Shown one piece after another: positions 18,930 to 29,619 of a stretch of DNA of 64,000 bases. A program made the position numbers and the translations under genes. The notes beneath the pieces were generated by a model that was given only the letters and a program-made list of their open reading frames with translations, had not been told where the DNA came from and ran no database searches. This DNA comes from Lineus longissimus. Taxonomy: Eukaryota; Nemertea; Pilidiophora; Heteronemertea; Lineidae. Within the stretch, counting starts at the first letter, position 1; every line of letters begins with the position of its first letter. The stretch spans positions 14,673,292 through 14,737,291 of the forward strand of contig NC_088312.1 of NCBI RefSeq assembly GCF_910592395.1, read 5' to 3'.

Positions 18930-20324
18930 TTAATCCTGGTTGTGATCATCCGCAGTTGCCTCCAGCAAAACGATTTTGTTGATCGGCCGCACCATCTTAT
19001 CGGTAAAGGCTGTCTTCAGCTCCACAGAACGTACCAATCCGTCTTTCACGGGGAACGTATCGGTGACTCGTGCTAACGGCCAGTGAGATCTTGCTAAAGA
19101 CTGGTCGAGAACTAAGACCAAATCGTTTACGCGTATATTCGGCTGTTCGGCAATCCACTTTGATCGGACTTGAAGAGCAGAGAGGTATTCAGCGGTCCAT
19201 CTCTTCCAAAACTGATCGACGACGAATTGGACATGTCTCCACCGTTTTCCGAACATGTCAGCCTTTCCAAAGGTTCCGATTGGCGAAGGGAATCCCTTTC
19301 CAAAAGGACGCAGCAAATCATTCGGTGTTAGCGGGAGTTGGTCTTTGGGATCGTTGGAGACGACAGTCAGCGGACGGCTATTCACGACGTTTTCAACTTC
19401 GGCAAATATCGTATCCAAGCGTTCATCATCGAGGGACTGCTTTAGTAGTATGGAGTTCATCACCTTCCGGGCAGTTCGGATGTTGCGCTCCCAGACACCG
19501 CCCATATTCGACGCTGTAGGGGTATTGAAGGTCCAATCAATGTGGTTCTGCAGCAAGTATTCTTTAAGGCGATGACTCTCATTCCACTGGGCAATCGATT
19601 CTCGCAGCACACGGTTTGCGCCGACAAAGTTGGTGCCATTGTCGGACCGGATCAGCTTTGGAACTCCTCGTCTTGCACAGAATCGGATTAGGGCGTTGAT
19701 GAAGAAGTCTGTGTCCATGGACGAAAGCTTCTCTAGATGAATCGCTCGCATTGACAGGCAGGTAAACATACATCCATAGCGCTTCTCTTGAGAACGTCCC
19801 CTCTTAACGTAAAAGGGACCAAAAACGTCAACACCCAGACACTGGAAGGGATACTTTGATGGTGTCACTCGTTCAGGCGGGAGATCTGCCATCTTCTGCT
19901 GCCCCAGCTTGCCGTGAAGCACTTTGCAAACAATGCAGTCTCTGAGAACTCTTTTCACCAGCTGACGGGCCTGTGGAATCCAGTAGTTCTGCCGTAAATT
20001 CGCCATAACGTGTTCTCTGCCGGAGTGCCTGCAAAGCCGCTCGTGCGCATCTCGTACGATGAGTGTTGTTACGTGGTCATCTCTCGGCACAATCACTGGA
20101 TGCTTGGCTGGGTCAGGAATCGAAGCATTCTTCAAACGTCCCGTCACTCTCAGGAGCTGGTCTTCGTCCAGATATGGGTCTAGTTCAAATATTGAACTCT
20201 GCTTCGTGATGCGTGCATTTGATCTCAAGGCGTTGACCTCGTTGCTGTAATGCCTTTTCTGGAGACATCGAAGAATAGCTCGTTCTGCTGCCTTTAGTTC
20301 TTCAGGGGAGAGACGGTCATTCAT
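18930..20324 (-). CDS. BEL-1 integrase
   Basis: A 464-residue frame. The N-terminal zinc finger is HERLCRHSGREHVMANLR...CIVCK (HHCC). The DDE core shows LGVDVFGPFY (first Asp), IRSDNGTNFVGA (second Asp) and MGGVWERNIR (Glu), all intact. The C-terminal DUF5641-type region has WRHVQFVVDQFWKRW, LRPF and DLVLVLDQS...WPLARV, diagnostic of BEL/Pao. It is fused upstream to RNase H in a functional element, but a TGA just upstream (about 20346) and a frameshift near 20560 separate it here. Its start codon is thus only the first available Met. By itself the integrase looks catalytically competent. Confidence 0.93.
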   Translation of the reverse strand: MNDRLSPEELKAAERAILRCLQKRHYSNEVNALRSNARITKQSSIFELDPYLDEDQLLRVTGRLKNASIPDPAKHPVIVPRDDHVTTLIVRDAHERLCRHSGREHVMANLRQNYWIPQARQLVKRVLRDCIVCKVLHGKLGQQKMADLPPERVTPSKYPFQCLGVDVFGPFYVKRGRSQEKRYGCMFTCLSMRAIHLEKLSSMDTDFFINALIRFCARRGVPKLIRSDNGTNFVGANRVLRESIAQWNESHRLKEYLLQNHIDWTFNTPTASNMGGVWERNIRTARKVMNSILLKQSLDDERLDTIFAEVENVVNSRPLTVVSNDPKDQLPLTPNDLLRPFGKGFPSPIGTFGKADMFGKRWRHVQFVVDQFWKRWTAEYLSALQVRSKWIAEQPNIRVNDLVLVLDQSLARSHWPLARVTDTFPVKDGLVRSVELKTAFTDKMVRPINKIVLLEATADDHNQD

Positions 20325-20345
20325 CTTGGGTCTATTCTTGTGTAG

Positions 20346-23300
20346 TCACTTGAGGAATCTCAACAGATACGCCACTGCTTTGAGTAGTCGAGGCCAGCTT
20401 GAATATCTGTTGAACAGCTTTACTATGAAATCGTCAGGAACCGTCACGACCGCACAGGACTTGGCTTCCTTCTTGACTTCGGGATCCCTCTCAAGCAGGT
20501 TAGGCTGTCCTTCTGGTATTTCTGGCCAACTGTCTTCACTCAACCATAGGAACGCTGGACCTTGGCGCCATCTGGTGTCGGACAACACTGTTCGGCGTTC
20601 GGCCCTCTTGACGCATCATCAGCCGGGTTGTCCTTTGTCCCTACGTAACGCCACTGGCTTGGCCTTGAACCATCATGAATTACGGCTACACGGTTGGCGA
20701 CAAAGGTCTGGAAACGCTTGGTTTTGTTCTTGACATATTGGAGAACGATGGTGCTGTCCGTCCAAAATGTCGACTCTTGCAGGGGCAATCTTATCTCACG
20801 ATGTATGAGGTTGTCCATCTTCACAGCGAGCACGGCAGCGGACAGCTCCAGGCGAGGAATCGTCATCGGTGTCATCGGTGTCATCGGCGCCAGTCTTGAT
20901 TTCGCCATCAGTATTGTACAGTGCACAGCGCCGTCACTGTTCACCAATCTCAGGTAACTCACAGCACCATAGGCATCGACGGATCCATCGGAGAAGTGAT
21001 GCAATCTAGCTTCAGTGATGTTGCCGAAATCGGTCGGATGAATACATCTTGGCACTTGAAACTCTTCTAGTTTGAGCAGGCCATCCAACCATCTCTGCCA
21101 TCTCTTGATGCTGGCGGGGCTCATTTCATCATCCCATCCTTTGTCGGATCTGCATTCTGTCTGGAAGATCATCTTCGCTTCGAGGACGAATGGACAAACC
21201 AATCCCAGGGGGTCGTACATAGAGCTGGTGATTCTAAGAAGACCGCGCCTCGTGAAGACTGGTTCCTTATAGCGAATCTTGAGACCAAACGTGTCCGTCT
21301 CCGTGTCCCATTGGACACCGAGGGCTCTCTCAATTGGTAGGGAGTCGGACGTCAGGTCGAGATCTTTTATGGTCTTCGCTCTGTCTTCAACAGGAATGGA
21401 CAGGAGGACCTCTTTGCTGTTTGAAGACCATTTCGTGAGTCGGAATCCTCCCAGTTGAAGTAACGTTCTCAATTCCTCAACCAGCTTGACAGCGACATCA
21501 ACACCGGGTACGGATTTTAGACAATCGTCAGCGTAGAAGTCCTGTAACACTGTTTCTATGGTATCGGGATGAAATTCGTCTTTATGGTCTTCAGCCGTTC
21601 GTCTCAGGGCGTAACTGCAGCAACTCGGGCTCCATACTCCTCCGAAGAGGTGAACCGTCATTCTGTAGACTTGAGGTTTCTTCTTAGGATCACCATCCTT
21701 CCAAAATAGGAATCGCAATGCGTCTCTGAATTCGGGTTTGACCTTGACCATGTGGAACATCTCCTGGATGTCTCCCATAACAGCAACAGGGCATTCGCAA
21801 AACCTCATCAGAACACCAAGCAGCTTGTTCATCAGGTCGGGGCCTTGGAAGACCTGGTCGTTCAGAGAAGTCCCAGCATATGTGGCTGCGCAGTCGAAGA
21901 CGATACGGAACTTTTCCGGCTTACTGGGATTGACGACATTATGGTGAGGGAGGTACCAAACACTACCCGGCTGCGACATCTCATCTTCTGGAACTGGCTC
22001 TGCAAAGCCCTTGTCCAACAGATCCTGCATACCACTTCTGTATTTGTCGTGCACTGCGGGATATCTGCTCAATCTTCGGCCCAGAGACTGGAGTCTTTTC
22101 TCGGCCATCATACGGTTGTCCGGCAGCTCGGGAGGCGTCTTCTTGAACGGGATGTTGAGCTGGTAATGGCTGTCCACCAAGCTCACTGACTTGTCCCACA
22201 CGCCGACTACCTTCTTGTCATTTTGTGACATCTGGGGCTGGCCACTTGCAAGAGACTGGCAGGCATCAAGTCTCCAAAACTGCTCAACTTGGACTTCCAA
22301 GACACGTTCATGGTTCATCTTCTCGGGAAGGCCAGCTTGAATAAAGGAGCAGACAGCCGTACTGTCTGCTGGTTGACCACCAATTGGAGCGTTCAGAGTC
22401 CACCCTAGGCTGGTTCTGATCGCATACGGCTCATTATCTCGACCCCGGCGGACTTCAAGCGGAAGAATGGCTTGTGGGACATCTTGGCCAATAAGCAGCG
22501 AAACCTCCTTGTCGTCGACAGAGTTGTCGCATACTCCCGTAAGATGACGCCATCTGCCGATATCCAACTGACTCGGTCCTGTGATGCTATTTGGAAAGCT
22601 GTCGATGGCATACACCCTGGGCAAGTCCAGCACACTTCTCTTCTTGGCCTTTCTGGATGTCGGCGTAACTTGAAGACACACTTCGATGGCATCTGTGGCT
22701 GCACTTTGACCGAGGGTCTCCAAAGACAGAGCTGTTCTTGATCCCTCCAACTTGAGCTGGGACAACAAGGACTTAGAGCAGAACGTTCTGTTGCTGCCGG
22801 AGTCTAGCAGCGCGTCTGTCTTGATGAACTCGTGCTGCCCTTTCCCCCTGACGTAGACTGAGACAATCGGCAAGGCAATGCGTGTTGAATCTTTGTTCAG
22901 TGAGTCACAGGCGAAATTCTCTGCACCATCAGTCTTGACTTGGCTGGGAGGAGTAGCAGGCTTCGCGACAGCGGCATGTTCCTTCTTTACCATGGCAGCA
23001 TGCAGGAGTTGAGAGTGCTTGAGCTTGCAATCTTTCTCATGGCAGTCACTGGACCTGTGGCATTGACGGTAGCTATGGTTGCTGAAGTCAAGGCAGTTGA
23101 AGCACAACCGCTTCTCCTTCACAACCTCCAGACGTCTTGTGGGTTCCATGGCCTTGAACTTAGGGCAGGCTGCAACTTTATGACTCTGGCTGCATATATG
23201 ACAATTCATCTTCTTGGTCTCGGGCTTAGCATCGCTGGTGACGGACTTGATTTTAGCTGGACTGCTTCTGGCTGCTTTGGTCGCCTGATTATCTTTGCCG

Positions 23301-23497
23301 GTCGCTTGCACTGTTAAACTGACGCCTGTTTTCTTCTGTGGGAAGGTTCGCTTCTTCTCAACTCTATCCTTGGCCTGTATCTTGCCAAAGACTGGATCAT
23401 TTTCTTCGCCAGACACCATTTCGAGAAAGGTGACAAAGGTTTGAAGTCTGGATATGACTTTGTCCGTAGCTTCGACCGATGCGCTTCCTTTCTCCAC
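20346..23497 (-). pseudogene. BEL-1 zinc knuckle, protease, RT and RNase H
   Basis: The main frame covers 23497-20540 (985 aa). It begins in the gag C-terminus with knuckles CHICSQSHKVAAC and CFNCLDFSNHSYRQC. Then come an aspartic protease (TDALLDSGSNRTFC), BEL-type RT (VWYLPHHNVV, VFDCAATYAGTSLND, CPVAVMGDIQEMFH, the catalytic FYADDCLKSV, LTKWSSNS, ALGVQWD, YDPLGLVCPFV) and RNase H (HHFSDGSVDAYGAV, FWTDSTIVLQYV, NPADDASRG). After about 20560 a frameshift moves the RNase H-integrase linker to another frame (20588-20346), which ends in TGA. The active-site residues of PR, RT and RNase H are all visible, so the damage is limited to frame breaks. Confidence 0.93.
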
Positions 23498-23766
23498 CTC
23501 GACTGGATATAAAGGGGAAGTCTTGTTGAGATGTCTGCCATCCGGTCTTGAGAGTTGACCTCTGACAATTTATTCATGGCCTTTAACGTTTCGTAACATC
23601 CCCGGACATCGTCAGTAAACTCCTGCAGCGCTTCACCAGAGTTGGTCTTTACTGGTGGGCCTTCAACTATCTTCTTCACCCAAGCCTTCGCAATGGTATA
23701 TTCATCACCAAATCGCTCCTTCAGCAGCTCCCTAGCTCTGGCATATCCTGCTGATGGTGACATCAA
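23314..23766 (-). pseudogene. BEL-1 gag capsid-like (DUF1759) second half
   Basis: Continues the gag helical region begun in the 23803-25509 frame: GYARARELLKERFGDEYTIAKAWVKKIVEGPPV, LQEFTDDVRGCYETLKAMN, matching the DUF1759 capsid-like fold of BEL/Pao gag. A TGA at about 23803 cuts it from the N-terminal part. Near 23500-23420 the reading frame shifts into the zinc-knuckle/pol frame, so its last ~50 residues are spurious. Confidence 0.8.
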
Positions 23767-23802
23767 AGCGCAAGGACGAATTACTCGGGCAGCTTTACCA
23801 CA

Positions 23803-25509
23803 TCAGTATTCCATCAGGCAGTTGAGCTTGTCTCCATCTGTAACACAGGCTCTGTGCACCAGGCTATCAAAACTATTCATAAACGCCCAATACTGCATCG
23901 GCTCTCCGTCGAACTTCTGAAGACCGGTCTTGGGAAGACGCAAGGCATCGATCAGCTGTCGCTGTATATCGAGAGGAGCTGCTACTGGCACTTGGCTTGA
24001 TGACGTGTCAATGGCAGGGATTACGTAACTCTGATGTGCTGAGACATTCCCTGAAGTAGTCGTAACATTTTGATACGTGGCAACTTTAGCTGGCTGTGAC
24101 ATCACGACTGACGCTGCTGGACGCGGCATGGCGGCTTGAACATCGGCAGGATGTGACATCATCTCAGGCATCATCACAGGGCTGGGCTGGTACACCATCT
24201 CGGTCACTTGTTGGGACATTGTGCCTGGCACTGCTTGGCGCGGCATGGCGGCTTGGACATCATCGGCAGGATGTGACATCATCACTGGCATCATCACAGG
24301 GCTGGGCTGGTACACCATCTCGACCACTTGTTGTGACATTGAGGCGGCTGAGCCAGTGCGGTAAGTCATGTCGGCCGATACTGGCTGTGGCATCCTGGCG
24401 ACGTCTGGGGAAGGCTGCGAAATCGTGGTTGGAGCGGCAGCACGAACCAAAGTCGCTGGATCGCATCTCTGGGCGGTAGGCTCAAAGGAAATCAGCCAAT
24501 CTGGTTCATATGGACCAGGTACTGTCTTCACGTCAGGAGCCGTTCGCCTATCTGGAGACGCTCGAGGGCGTTGTTGTGTACTGCTGTACTGTCGTTGATG
24601 GAACTCCGGAACCAAAGGGTTAAGCATAAATTGTCTCTCAGGAACCCTAACTTGATCTTGGATGACAGGTGAAAGGACTGGATCGGGGGCTCTGTCACGG
24701 TCCAGATGCTTGACTAAGGTCTGTTCCTCAGCGTCAGCTGCTCGGAGCTCTTCCTCTAAGGTCATGCGCTCACTTTCAAACTGGAGTTGTCTGGCCTTCT
24801 CCTTCAGCGCCAACTCGGACACCTTAGCTTGTCGCTCAGCTTCCTCGATTTCTTGTTGCAGCTTCATTTTCATTGACTGGTGTTGCTTGAGCAGACGGGA
24901 TTTCTCCGTCAGCCCGGCCTTCTTGGCTGAAGCGATCGCTAGGTAACTAGACACCCTGCTTGCCTTTGATGAGCTGCTGCCTTGTTGGGAGACACTATCC
25001 GATGGACTCAGCTTGTTGTTTAGGTCTTCCTGCCTCATCCGTTGATCAAACTTAAAGCGGACGCTTTGGATAAGCCCGAGCATATTCTGGAAATGCTCCC
25101 GACATTCAACAGCTCGGGCCGGGTTTACAGCAGCGGCCAATCTGACATAGTTGTCATGGATGTCTCTGAACTTTTCAAAGGCGTTTTCGAGATCACCCAG
25201 CGGCTGCTGTAGGAGTGAGGTGTGCAGCCCTTGCTCAAAGGCTTCGTTGAACTGCCTGGGCCTCATTGTCACTTGTGCGGCATAACCCCCTCGGCTTCTT
25301 GCCATTTGCACGAGTTGTTCTGCTGCCAACTCATCGGGATCGAGCATCTTTGAAGCGACGGTGTGCCTCACGGGCCTCCGTAGTCGATCAGCTGTTGACC
25401 CAGTTTCTGCTTCATGTACACTGTGCTCGCTCTGTACACTCTTATGAGATTCTGGCCTGGATGGCGGCAGTTCTTTGCTGGCAATTTCTCGCAGATATTG
25501 CCCTTCCAT
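23803..25509 (-). pseudogene. BEL-1 gag N-terminal part
   Basis: 568 residues from an ATG 36 bases inside the 5' LTR border. Seen: an N-terminal helical region, a long coiled coil with EIEEAERQAKVSELALKEKA (about residues 205-275), a Pro/Met/Gln-rich linker with two tandem ~40-residue repeats (each with VEMVYQPSPVMMP or VTEMVYQPSPVMMP, SHPAD and QAAMPR; DNA 24120-24360), and the start of the DUF1759 capsid-like domain (QKFDGEPMQYWAFMNSF). It stops at 23803 inside that domain. Gag forms the particle that houses reverse transcription. The coiled coil and linker are typical of BEL gag. Confidence 0.85.
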
Positions 25510-25545
25510 TATGGATTATTCTTGGTGAGGACCAAAGTTAAATCG

Positions 25546-26181
25546 TGTTGCGGTGCCAATCTCACAATTGACGCCTGGGTCAGCTCCCCGATGCTGCTAC
25601 TGAGAATAATCTTTGCAAGAAAGTAAGATAACTTTGACGTCTTTAAACTTGTATATTCAAACTGCAAACAGCACGGACATACACCAATCTTTGTCGGCAG
25701 AGGATCTATCTCGCCAGAAATCTCCTGAACCAGGGTTTCAATGGGGACAATAGGCTTGAGGACTTGGACTTGGCTTGGTCAGTTGGAATATACTCGGGCT
25801 CTGAACTTCGGGCAGAAGTTTCACCGGTTACTGTTAGTACGACGCTTGCTAGCGCTAGCTGGCTTGCTATTTAACTTTGTTGCTTCCTTCAGCAATCAGG
25901 AAAGCTCCCTTGGTTGGTTCTGCCAAATGCTCAGAGGACCCACGTTATATACCCCCAGACCAACGCCAAGAATGCATAAACAATAATTGAATTGACGTCA
26001 TACAACATTCCTCTCGGATGACGTAGGCGATGACCTAGTTGCCGGGGAAAAAACCCACGCAATATGCTAATTAGGTTGAGTTGCTACTGAAACTGACCAG
26101 CGCGGTTACCAACTGGGGTGGTAAAAAACTAAAGTGAATATTTCTAGTATTTCTTAACTTTGCCGCTAATCGGCACCAACA
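25546..26181 (-). repeat. BEL-1 5' LTR
   Basis: 636 bp. It matches 17967-18615 apart from a 13-bp gap (GCATACCAAACTC missing) and about five substitutions. CCGCT follows it. Between the LTR and the gag ATG the minus strand has a TGGTCCTCACCAAG word that may be the primer-binding site. Confidence 0.9.
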
Positions 26182-26186
26182 CCGCT

Positions 26187-27071
26187 AACCCAACCACCAG
26201 GCCTAATTGCCGTAATCGGTCGCGACCGCGGCATAGTAATTAGCACCTCGCTGCCAAGCTTTGTTGAGAGGGGACAATGGCCATGGGAATACATATGAAA
26301 ACAAAAAATACAATGTGATTTTGCAGGTATGATCAATTGTATAAGTGTAAATGAATAAATAAACTTTCCTTTTCTAACGTTTTCATGGTTTGTTTTCACT
26401 ACTGAGCCAGTTCAGTACCAGACATGCGCACTCAGCAGCAGCAAAATCATGTGATTTGCGTGATTTGCATATGAACTTATAAAAAACGGTGGGTAGTTTG
26501 AAGACCACACTTATGACAATAACAAGCTTGCGAGACGTTTGAATGTTTTATGATATGGAGAACTTGGTTGATTTACTACAGTATCATTTTATATTTCTTT
26601 AAATATTTTGACTGAAAATAGATTTGATTAAAACTGTAGCATTACTCAACTCATCATTCACGTGGAATCATACGACAAGTTTACTTCAATCGTCACAAAC
26701 AGTCGGGTACATGGAGGATGATTCACCTAATTGCCCGCAAATGCGTCACGTCGGGCAGATAATGAAACTTTGTGGATAAAATGAGTTACAAAATTACCTT
26801 TTCTTACTCATTCTGAGAATGTAACATGTAATTTTATCGACGAACTGTTCTTGCGAGGCATGATAACAAAACTTTGGAGCGTGCATCATCTCAATCAGGC
26901 AGCGTTGCTATGGTAGAACAGCGTACACACGCCGTGCAGTCGGCAATTTTGGCGGGAAAAATAATCATGTATTTCGTCTGGGGATTCCCAACCTCGCTAA
27001 CACGACCACCCCGGTAACACGACCACTCCGACCACGGTCCCATGAGTGGTCGTGTTACCGGGGTTCCACTG
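26187..27071. other. Right half of the pogo-like element, non-coding
   Basis: About 890 AT-rich bases with no convincing frame. It ends in inverted copies of the CGACCAC/GTGGTCG words and the CAGTGGAACCCCGG terminus. Confidence 0.6.
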
Positions 27072-27073
27072 TA

Positions 27074-27172
27074 CTTCTTATAGAGACTCTGTTTTTGTCA
27101 GCGCCTTTGAACGGCCCAATATAGGACTGATAAGGGCGCTATATAAATTTGATACATAGATAGATAGATAGA
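27074..27172 (+). repeat. LINE-B 3' end with (GATA)n tail
   Basis: A short 3' UTR containing CGCCTTTGAACGG...AAGGGCGCTATATAAAT, the L2-type 3' motif, followed by a GATA microsatellite. The Gypsy-A sequence resumes at 27173 with GTTG. Confidence 0.85.
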
Positions 27173-27485
27173 GTTGTCTATGGGCGAAAATATTGCAACC
27201 TCACCCCCACTGACCGCACCGGGACGCACAAAACAGCGCAAAATTTGGTTATCCTGGGATCCAAACCACACGTTTTCTACCCAGTTTCTCACGAACACAC
27301 CCTTCTTCCTGGTTTCTCATGAGTGCAGATAGTTCTGCCACTTTGGCCGAGGTCACTCCCTGAAAAAGAGACTGAAAGTTATGTGCATTCACACCAGTGT
27401 CAGCAATGTGTGATATAATATTGTAGCCCTACATAGGCTTTTCAACATCTATAGTGGTGACCACCATCGGTACCTTCAGTTCATG

Positions 27486-27734
27486 TTAACAGTTAGAGTC
27501 AGGCACCGCAATGTCCAACTCCGCCCAACCCACTATAGGTAAGGCATCACCACTAGCGGAGGAAATCTCCAAGTTCTGATCAAAGAGATCACTAATTGGC
27601 TTCACCTGTACATTTGGAAACTCTGCCTTAAGCCAATTGCTGTTACATACACTAACCTGGGCACCTGTGTCCCACAAACACTCGCAATGTTTGCCTAAAA
27701 TGTCAACAGTGACAACACACATTGTCCCCAACAA
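27486..27734 (-). pseudogene. Gypsy-A aspartic protease
   Basis: 82 residues with the retropepsin active-site box CLWDTGAQVSVC (Asp-Thr-Gly-Ala), preceded by the VTVDILGKHCECL strand and followed by PIVGWAELDIAV, the second conserved Gly-containing strand. It would cleave the Gag-Pol polyprotein. The frame overlaps the MYND frame by 32 bases and stops at 27486. The region between here and the RT linker is in other frames, so one or more frameshifts exist. Confidence 0.82.
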
Positions 27735-28005
27735 GCTTTATCACTCGGTGTTTCTCTAACTCATGAACCCTCCCACGCAATTCAGAAATATTTTTGGCAC
27801 TGCTTGTGTCCTTCTGAATCTCGAGTACCAGCTTTATGGCCTTACACAACCCCCTATGACTCCCCCAGTGTTGTTTCTGACATCCCTTGGAGCAATAGAG
27901 TTGGCACCCACAGTCCGTACATCGTTTCAAAATGGCTGCTTTACCACCACACTGAACACACTTTACCATAGGAATGTCCTTGTTAGTATCCTTCCGCTTG
28001 TGCAC
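27703..28005 (-). pseudogene. Gypsy-A gag C-terminus with MYND-type zinc finger
   Basis: Where most Gypsy gags have CCHC knuckles, this copy has CVQCGGK...CTDCGCQLYCSKGCQ...HWGSHRGLC. The spacing C-x2-C, C-x2-C, YC-x3-C, H-x3-C is that of a MYND finger. A short coiled-coil-like helix follows (ISELRGRVHELEKHR). MYND fingers usually bind proteins, so the gain may replace RNA packaging or recruit a partner; this is inferred. The upstream gag is in a shifted frame. Confidence 0.75.
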
Positions 28006-28813
28006 AGGTTTTTCTGTCGGGCATCCAATCTCCTTGTTATTTCATTCAGGGACTGCAGCAGGTCCTCATCAGTAGTGTACGATTTAAGAATCGAAATCAG
28101 TTCTACCCTCAAGCGGTCGTCCCGTATCCCTGTGGCAATCGACTGATTGAACTATTCACGTACGAGAGCCTGGTTGTACTTAGTTGTGTTTTCTCTATCA
28201 GCAAAGAATATTTTCTGCCGCAATTCCAGGGCACGGAACAAGAAGTCTTGAGCAGTTTCCTTGCCTACCTGGGAAAGGGCACATTTCCTGGAACAGCTCT
28301 GTGGCTGAGGGTTCTCGATAAAATGTTCGAACTACCTATTGAGTCCTAGCCAGCGTCAGCGTCTTGTCACTCCCCTCTAAATAGCCTCGTAACCTCGAAG
28401 CAGGGGCAATGGCACGAATAACCCCGTCCACCAGTTCTGTTTCGGAATAACCCTTGGCTTGCCCCGCATTCACTTGCCTGAGAAACGACATAGCCAAGGG
28501 ACGCATTGCAGTCGCCGATCTGGCCGCTAATTTAAAAGTCCTTATGCCAGGCTGGCGATGGTTTCACAGCGGCTTTACCCGGCTTTCCAACTGCCGTGCT
28601 GGTGAGACGTTTTGAAAGGGTCTGGAGGAACTTTATACCCTCATCAGCGTCCTTCACCGACAACATGATTCGCTTTTCAACAAAACTCATCGTCTCCCGG
28701 GCGGAGTGTCCTGCTACTTTTTTGTCTATCCCTACAGCCAAGGCCGCCACCTCGTCCTCGGCCAGGCCGTACAATAACTGTCGGACATCCACAAGTAGAT
28801 CCTCCCGCGCCAT
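28006..28813 (-). pseudogene. Gypsy-A gag N-terminal and central region
   Basis: The first frame (28813-28532, ATG MAREDLLVDVRQLLYGL) reads as helical gag-like sequence. Downstream pieces in other frames (for example 28146-27990, with DDRLRVELISILKSYTTDED and a LNEITRRLDARQK helix) continue the capsid-like region. At least two frame breaks lie between. No start-proximal zinc knuckle is seen. The ATG lies ~140 bases inside the LTR/primer-binding-site border, a normal leader length. Confidence 0.6.
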
Positions 28814-28931
28814 GATGATGATGATGATGCTTTACGGTTTCTATCTACGTTTCGAATCGATGGGTCGCCTCACTACTCCAGAACTACTCATATTCATTCT
28901 TCAATTCGAGCTGACGTGGCTACCACTGTCT

Positions 28932-29204
28932 TTCCCGGCTGAGCCCCCAAATGTAACCGGGCTGAAGACATACGTCTGGAAGAAGAGTGAAGAAAATTGG
29001 AAATATACTGGACACAAAAATGTCGGCGAGGCGACCGTTTATTCGCACATTTTAGAAGCGCCTGCATGGTGGCACATGAGAACCATAACAGTAATCTATA
29101 GCATGATGGCACATGACAGCTATTACAGTAACTCAAGCAATTACAGAATGGAGACCCTGATGCACCATAGCATCCAAACTTACACCATCAGAACATTAAT
29201 CTTA
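28932..29204 (-). promoter_or_regulatory. Gypsy-A primer-binding site and 5' LTR portion
   Basis: On the minus strand the LTR ends ...CCGGTTACA at 28952 and is followed after two T by TGGGGGCTCAGCCGGGA (28949-28933). This agrees with the 3' end of tRNA-Pro at nearly all positions, so proline tRNA is the likely primer. The LTR extends right from 28952. Its outer end is not defined because LINE-C sequence begins near 29205. Confidence 0.7.
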
Positions 29205-29600
29205 GCTTTTATTATTATTTTTATTATTAAAACATCTTTTTGGTGCCTTTATCAACAAATTGCTCAAAGGCACCTTACAATCTAAGAAACTATGTGCTCA
29301 AAGTACTAAAATAAAGCAACAGAACAATAAAACAATCTAGGACCACATGATTAAAAACGGATTTAAAAAAAGGCTAATTTAAAAAGATAGGTTTTCAATG
29401 CCTTCTTGAAGATGCCCAGCTTAGCTGTCGATCGGATGGACAGAATAAGTTCATTCCACAGCCTTGGGGCCGAAGCCCCAAAAGATCTCCCTCCACAGAC
29501 CGTCCTATGGGGGACCTTGAGTTTATACTCCCCCGCAGAGCGGAGTGCTCTGCCAGGCCTGCGGAAGGAAACCAACTCCGAGATGTAATAGTGGAAACGC
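29205..29600 (-). pseudogene. LINE-C, 3' end of a LINE (RT C-terminus and tail)
   Basis: The minus-strand frame encodes the L2/CR1-type C-terminus (YYISELVSFRRPGRALRSAG, then FGASAPRLWNELILSIRS and FKKALKTYLF). A 3' UTR follows, with GTAAGGTGCCTTTGAGC...AAAGGCACC (a small hairpin) and an A-rich AATAATAAAA tail at 29205-29240. It is 5'-truncated at about 29600, where it joins Penelope sequence. Confidence 0.82.
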
Positions 29601-29619
29601 CAGGATGAATAGATCAAGG

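Larger units (their letters stand above)
17967..26181 (-). mobile_element. BEL-1, complete BEL/Pao LTR retrotransposon
   Basis: A minus-strand element with TG...CA LTRs 25546-26181 (5', 636 bp) and 17967-18615 (3', 649 bp), flanked by a perfect 5-bp duplication CCGCT (17962-17966, 26182-26186). The order on the minus strand is gag (25509), zinc knuckles, protease, RT, RNase H, integrase (18930), a polypurine tract and the 3' LTR. Frame breaks: stops near 23803 and 20346, and frameshifts near 23400 and 20560. By eye the LTRs differ by about five substitutions plus a 13-bp indel (under 1% substitution), so it is the youngest layer of the nest. Confidence 0.93.
17783..27071. mobile_element. pogo/Tigger-like DNA element (TSD TA) hosting BEL-1
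   Basis: The terminal inverted repeat CAGTGGAACCCCGGT begins at 17783 and its complement ends at 27071. TA flanks both ends (17781-17782, 27072-27073). Both TIR and TSD fit pogo/Tigger-type Tc1/mariner elements. The inner ends carry tandem CGACCACCCCGGTAACGCGA-like words in inverted orientation. Without BEL-1 the element is only about 1.07 kb, and no transposase frame is seen, so it is a non-autonomous relic. It sits in the 3' UTR of LINE-B. Confidence 0.8.
7449..27172 (+). mobile_element. LINE-B, L2-like, split by three nested insertions
   Basis: A 5'-truncated plus-strand LINE inserted in Gypsy-A, present as pieces 7449-7530, 8561-9315, 17137-17782 and 27074-27172. Together they make about 1.6 kb: RT from the fingers region to the C-terminus, a short 3' UTR and a GGCGCTATATAAAT-type 3' tail with a (GATA)n end (27151-27172). 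Between the pieces lie a Harbinger-type MITE, the Gypsy-B LTR element and a pogo-like element holding BEL-1. Each joint is explained by a short target duplication (TTA; TGAG/CGAG; TA), and the RT frame reads across the first two joins after removing insert and duplication. Confidence 0.88.
27173..29204 (-). mobile_element. Gypsy-A, 5' segment (LTR, gag, protease)
   Basis: The 5' part of Gypsy-A on the minus strand: part of the 5' LTR (from 28952 rightwards), a tRNA-Pro-type primer-binding site, gag (28813 to ~28006), a MYND-type zinc finger (28005-27703), an aspartic protease (27734-27486) and the protease-RT linker (to 27173). The linker's reading frame continues at 7448 after LINE-B is removed. 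No matching LTR is seen at the other end. Confidence 0.85.

Noticed and set aside
20675-20899. Plus-strand frames opposite BEL-1 pol
   Set aside because: They are shadows of the minus-strand pol frame. All recognisable domains are on the minus strand.
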